Positions 22,729-24,791 of a stretch of DNA of 24,791 nt are shown here, piece by piece. Source of the stretch: an uncultured Clostridia bacterium (GTDB lineage Bacteria > Bacillota > Clostridia > Saccharofermentanales > DTU023); assembly GCA_946220865.1 (NCBI GenBank), contig CAMJYM010000022.1, positions 1-24,791 on the forward strand, read 5' to 3'. A program made the position numbers and the translations under genes. Every line of letters starts with the position of its first letter. The first letter of the stretch is position 1. Below the pieces are notes generated by a model, which was not told where the DNA came from, did no database searches, and was given only the letters and a program-made list of their open reading frames with translations.

Positions 22729-24723
22729 ATGACTTATTCTCAGGATTTTGAAGATCTTGCTGTTTCCGCCCTTCGCTGCTGTGCCATCGACGCGGTGCAA
22801 AAGGCAAATTCCGGCCATCCCGGTATGGCTTTAGATGCAGCCCCCCTGGTCTGGGAACTCTTTGCCCACCATATGAAGCATAACCCCGCCAACCCTCAAT
22901 GGTTTAACCGGGATCGCTTTGTTCTAAGCGCCGGCCATGTGTCCGCTCTCCTCTATTCGCTCTTTTATCTTTTTGGCTATGGACTCGAAAAAGAAGATCT
23001 TGCCTCTTTCCGTCAACTGGACAGTAAAACCCCCGGCCATCCTGAATATGGTGTGACTCCTGGAGTAGAGATCAGCACGGGCCCGCTGGGACAGGGGCTT
23101 GCCTCGGCCGTCGGCATGGCCATGGCTGAGGCCCGTCTGGCCGCTGAATTCAACCGCGAAGGCTATGAGATTGTTGACCATTACACCTATGTCCTCACCG
23201 GGGACGGCTGTCTGCAGGAAGGCGTCACTCATGAAGCCTGTTCTTTTGCAGGGACGCAGAAGCTGGGCAAACTCATTGTGATCTATGACCGCAATAAAAT
23301 CACCATTGAAGGCTCGACCGATCTCGCCTTCGATGAGGATGTTGCCGCGCGTTATGAAGCCTATGGCTGGCAGGTCCTGGAAGTTGCTGATGCCAATGAT
23401 CTGGCGGCTGTTTCCAAAGCTCTTGAAGCCGCCAAAGCCGAAAAAGAAAAGCCCTCTCTCATTATTGTGCGAAGCAAAATTGCTTTTGGCAGCCCCCTGG
23501 AAGGTCAGGCAAAGACCCACGGTTCACCCCTTGGCGAAGAAAATGTTGCCGCGACGAAAAAAGCTCTGGGATGGCCGCAGGAACTGGCAATGTTTGAGCT
23601 GCCGTCCTCTCTTAAAGAGGGCATGAAGCAGCTGCGTGAGGAGCTGGCCGAAGATGAAAAAGCCTGGCAAGAGCTTTTCAGCCGCTGGCAGAAAGCCTGG
23701 CCTGAACTGGCCGCTCGCTGGGAGCAGAGTTTCCATCCCGATTATTCCGGCCTGAGTGCTGCCCTTTTCCGTGAAGTCCCTGAAGACGCCGAAGCTACCC
23801 GCAAGAGTTCGGGCAGAATTCTCAATATTCTGGCCAGCGAACTGCCACAGTTTATGGGTGGCAGTGCAGATCTTGCTCCATCAAACAACACGAAGCTCAA
23901 CGCCGAGAGTGCTTTTTCTCCGGAAAACCGCCAGGGTCGCAACATTCATTTCGGCATCCGTGAATTCGGCATGGCCTGCATCATGAACGGCCTGAATATC
24001 CATGGCGGCATCCTCTCCTTCTGCTCTACCTTCTTTGTCTTTTCAGACTATATGCGCTCCGCCATCCGCAGCGCCGCGCTCATGAATTTACCCGCGCTTT
24101 TCGTGACAACACACGACAGTATTGGCGTCGGCGAAGATGGCCCTACACATCAGCCCATTGAGCAGCTTGCCTCGCTGCGCGCCATGCCGAACCTTCTGGT
24201 TTTCCGGCCCGCAGATTACCGCGAGAGTGCCGCTTCCTATCTTGCTGCTCTCCAGAGTGGCCGTCCCTCTCTCTTTGCCTTCAGCCGACAGTCCTTACCG
24301 CAACTGGCTGGTAGCGCAAAGGACATCAGCCGCGGCGCTTACGTGCTCTCCGACAAGGGTGAAAGTCTTGATCTCATTCTCATGGGGTCTGGTTCTGAAG
24401 TTTCCCTGCTTCTTCAGGTTCAGGATCGGCTTCTACAGAGAGGAATCGGTTCCCGCGTGGTTTCCATGCCCTGCATGGAGCTCTTCCTCGAACAGGATGA
24501 GAGCTATCGCTCAGAGGTGATTCCTCCGGAAATCAGCGCCCGCTTAGCCGTTGAAGCCGGAGCTTCCATGCCCTGGTACCGCTTTGTCGGTGATCATGGC
24601 GCCATTCATGGTCTTGATCACTTCGGTATCTCCGCTCCAGGCAAACAGCTTTTCGAGCGCTTTGGCTTCACTCCGGAAGCTCTCACCGAAGAAGCCCTTC
24701 AGTTGCTTGAAAAAGAGGACTGA
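22729..24723 (+). CDS. tkt: Transketolase
   Basis: Thiamine-diphosphate enzyme that moves two-carbon units between sugar phosphates in the non-oxidative pentose phosphate pathway; cytosolic homodimer. At 664 residues it is full length. It has the substrate-binding ANSGHPGMALDAA (His30), TPGHPEYGVTPGVEISTGPLGQG split over 102-125, the ThDP/metal motif GDGCLQEG (about 157) with the downstream YDRNKITIEG, and KTHGSPLG (about His263). The catalytic Glu is in FGIREFG (E411), and DSIGVGEDGPTHQPIEQ follows. The ATG at 22729 has AAGGAG eight nucleotides before it; a TTG at 22675 is not needed. It stands alone after the ferritin terminator. Confidence 0.97.
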   Translation: MTYSQDFEDLAVSALRCCAIDAVQKANSGHPGMALDAAPLVWELFAHHMKHNPANPQWFNRDRFVLSAGHVSALLYSLFYLFGYGLEKEDLASFRQLDSKTPGHPEYGVTPGVEISTGPLGQGLASAVGMAMAEARLAAEFNREGYEIVDHYTYVLTGDGCLQEGVTHEACSFAGTQKLGKLIVIYDRNKITIEGSTDLAFDEDVAARYEAYGWQVLEVADANDLAAVSKALEAAKAEKEKPSLIIVRSKIAFGSPLEGQAKTHGSPLGEENVAATKKALGWPQELAMFELPSSLKEGMKQLREELAEDEKAWQELFSRWQKAWPELAARWEQSFHPDYSGLSAALFREVPEDAEATRKSSGRILNILASELPQFMGGSADLAPSNNTKLNAESAFSPENRQGRNIHFGIREFGMACIMNGLNIHGGILSFCSTFFVFSDYMRSAIRSAALMNLPALFVTTHDSIGVGEDGPTHQPIEQLASLRAMPNLLVFRPADYRESAASYLAALQSGRPSLFAFSRQSLPQLAGSAKDISRGAYVLSDKGESLDLILMGSGSEVSLLLQVQDRLLQRGIGSRVVSMPCMELFLEQDESYRSEVIPPEISARLAVEAGASMPWYRFVGDHGAIHGLDHFGISAPGKQLFERFGFTPEALTEEALQLLEKED

Positions 24724-24758
24724 ATCCGAACCTGACTGTTTCCTTTCCAAGGACAATA

Positions 24759-24791
24759 ATGGTGACGATCATAAAACTATTTCGTCACCAT
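24759..24791. repeat. 10-bp inverted repeat at the window edge
   Basis: Arms ATGGTGACGA (24759-24768) and TCGTCACCAT (24782-24791) are perfectly complementary with a 13-nt spacer. It starts 36 nt after the transketolase stop and reaches the last base, so it may be the stem of the tkt terminator; the T-run that would prove it lies outside the window. Confidence 0.5.

Noticed and set aside
22924..23520. 198-codon open frame on the minus strand inside transketolase
   Set aside because: It is antisense to a fully conserved transketolase region and its product matches no family; a codon-bias shadow.

Overview
The window reads as chromosome from an anaerobic, Gram-positive-type bacterium, most likely a Clostridia-like Firmicute. 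The evidence is the electron-bifurcating transhydrogenase NfnSL, the YhaO/YhaN pair (Firmicute versions of SbcD/SbcC), a lipoprotein-type molybdate-binding protein, strong AGGAGG-type ribosome binding sites and a tRNA with encoded CCA. This placement is an inference from gene content; no rRNA or marker gene is present to test it.

Layout. (1) 2-4790, + strand: an OmpR-type response regulator (5' end cut by the window), a histidine kinase with one membrane helix and no sensor domain, an ABC ATPase and an 822-residue FtsX-type permease, all overlapping or closely spaced. This looks like a self-contained envelope-stress or antimicrobial-peptide response module. (2) 4919-6486, - strand: a Zn sirtuin followed by a lone cobalamin-pathway C20-methyltransferase. 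(3) 6773-11256, + strand: molybdenum block with a short MoeA-like protein, a MogA/MoaB-like protein, then modA-modB-modC. The modA promoter carries a near-perfect 12-bp inverted repeat resembling a ModE-type operator, and several other palindromes lie upstream. (4) 11460-11629: tRNA-Lys(CTT) with a strong promoter and a bidirectional terminator. (5) 11712-15663, - strand: a second ABC export module (863-residue FtsX-type permease plus ATPase) headed by a membrane-anchored XRE regulator instead of a two-component system. It looks more AT-rich than its surroundings. (6) 15811-21631, - strand: a tight four-gene run nfnS-nfnL-yhaO-yhaN, joining a redox transhydrogenase to an SbcCD-like nuclease/ATPase whose ATPase subunit has a membrane hairpin. 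(7) 21912-24723, + strand: ferritin with its terminator, a 229-nt untranslated stretch, and a full-length transketolase.

How the parts fit. The Mo block imports molybdate and handles late molybdopterin steps for Mo enzymes encoded elsewhere. Nfn balances NADH, NADPH and ferredoxin, ferritin stores iron, and transketolase feeds the non-oxidative pentose phosphate pathway. The two ABC modules share permease architecture but use different regulators, each with a membrane segment and little or no external sensor, so in both cases the transporter itself may be the sensor. No CRISPR array, insertion sequence or phage gene was seen. The best candidates for something under-described are the membrane-anchored XRE/ABC module with its 31-bp-spaced operator-like repeats, the modA operator-like palindrome, and the nfn-yhaON linkage.
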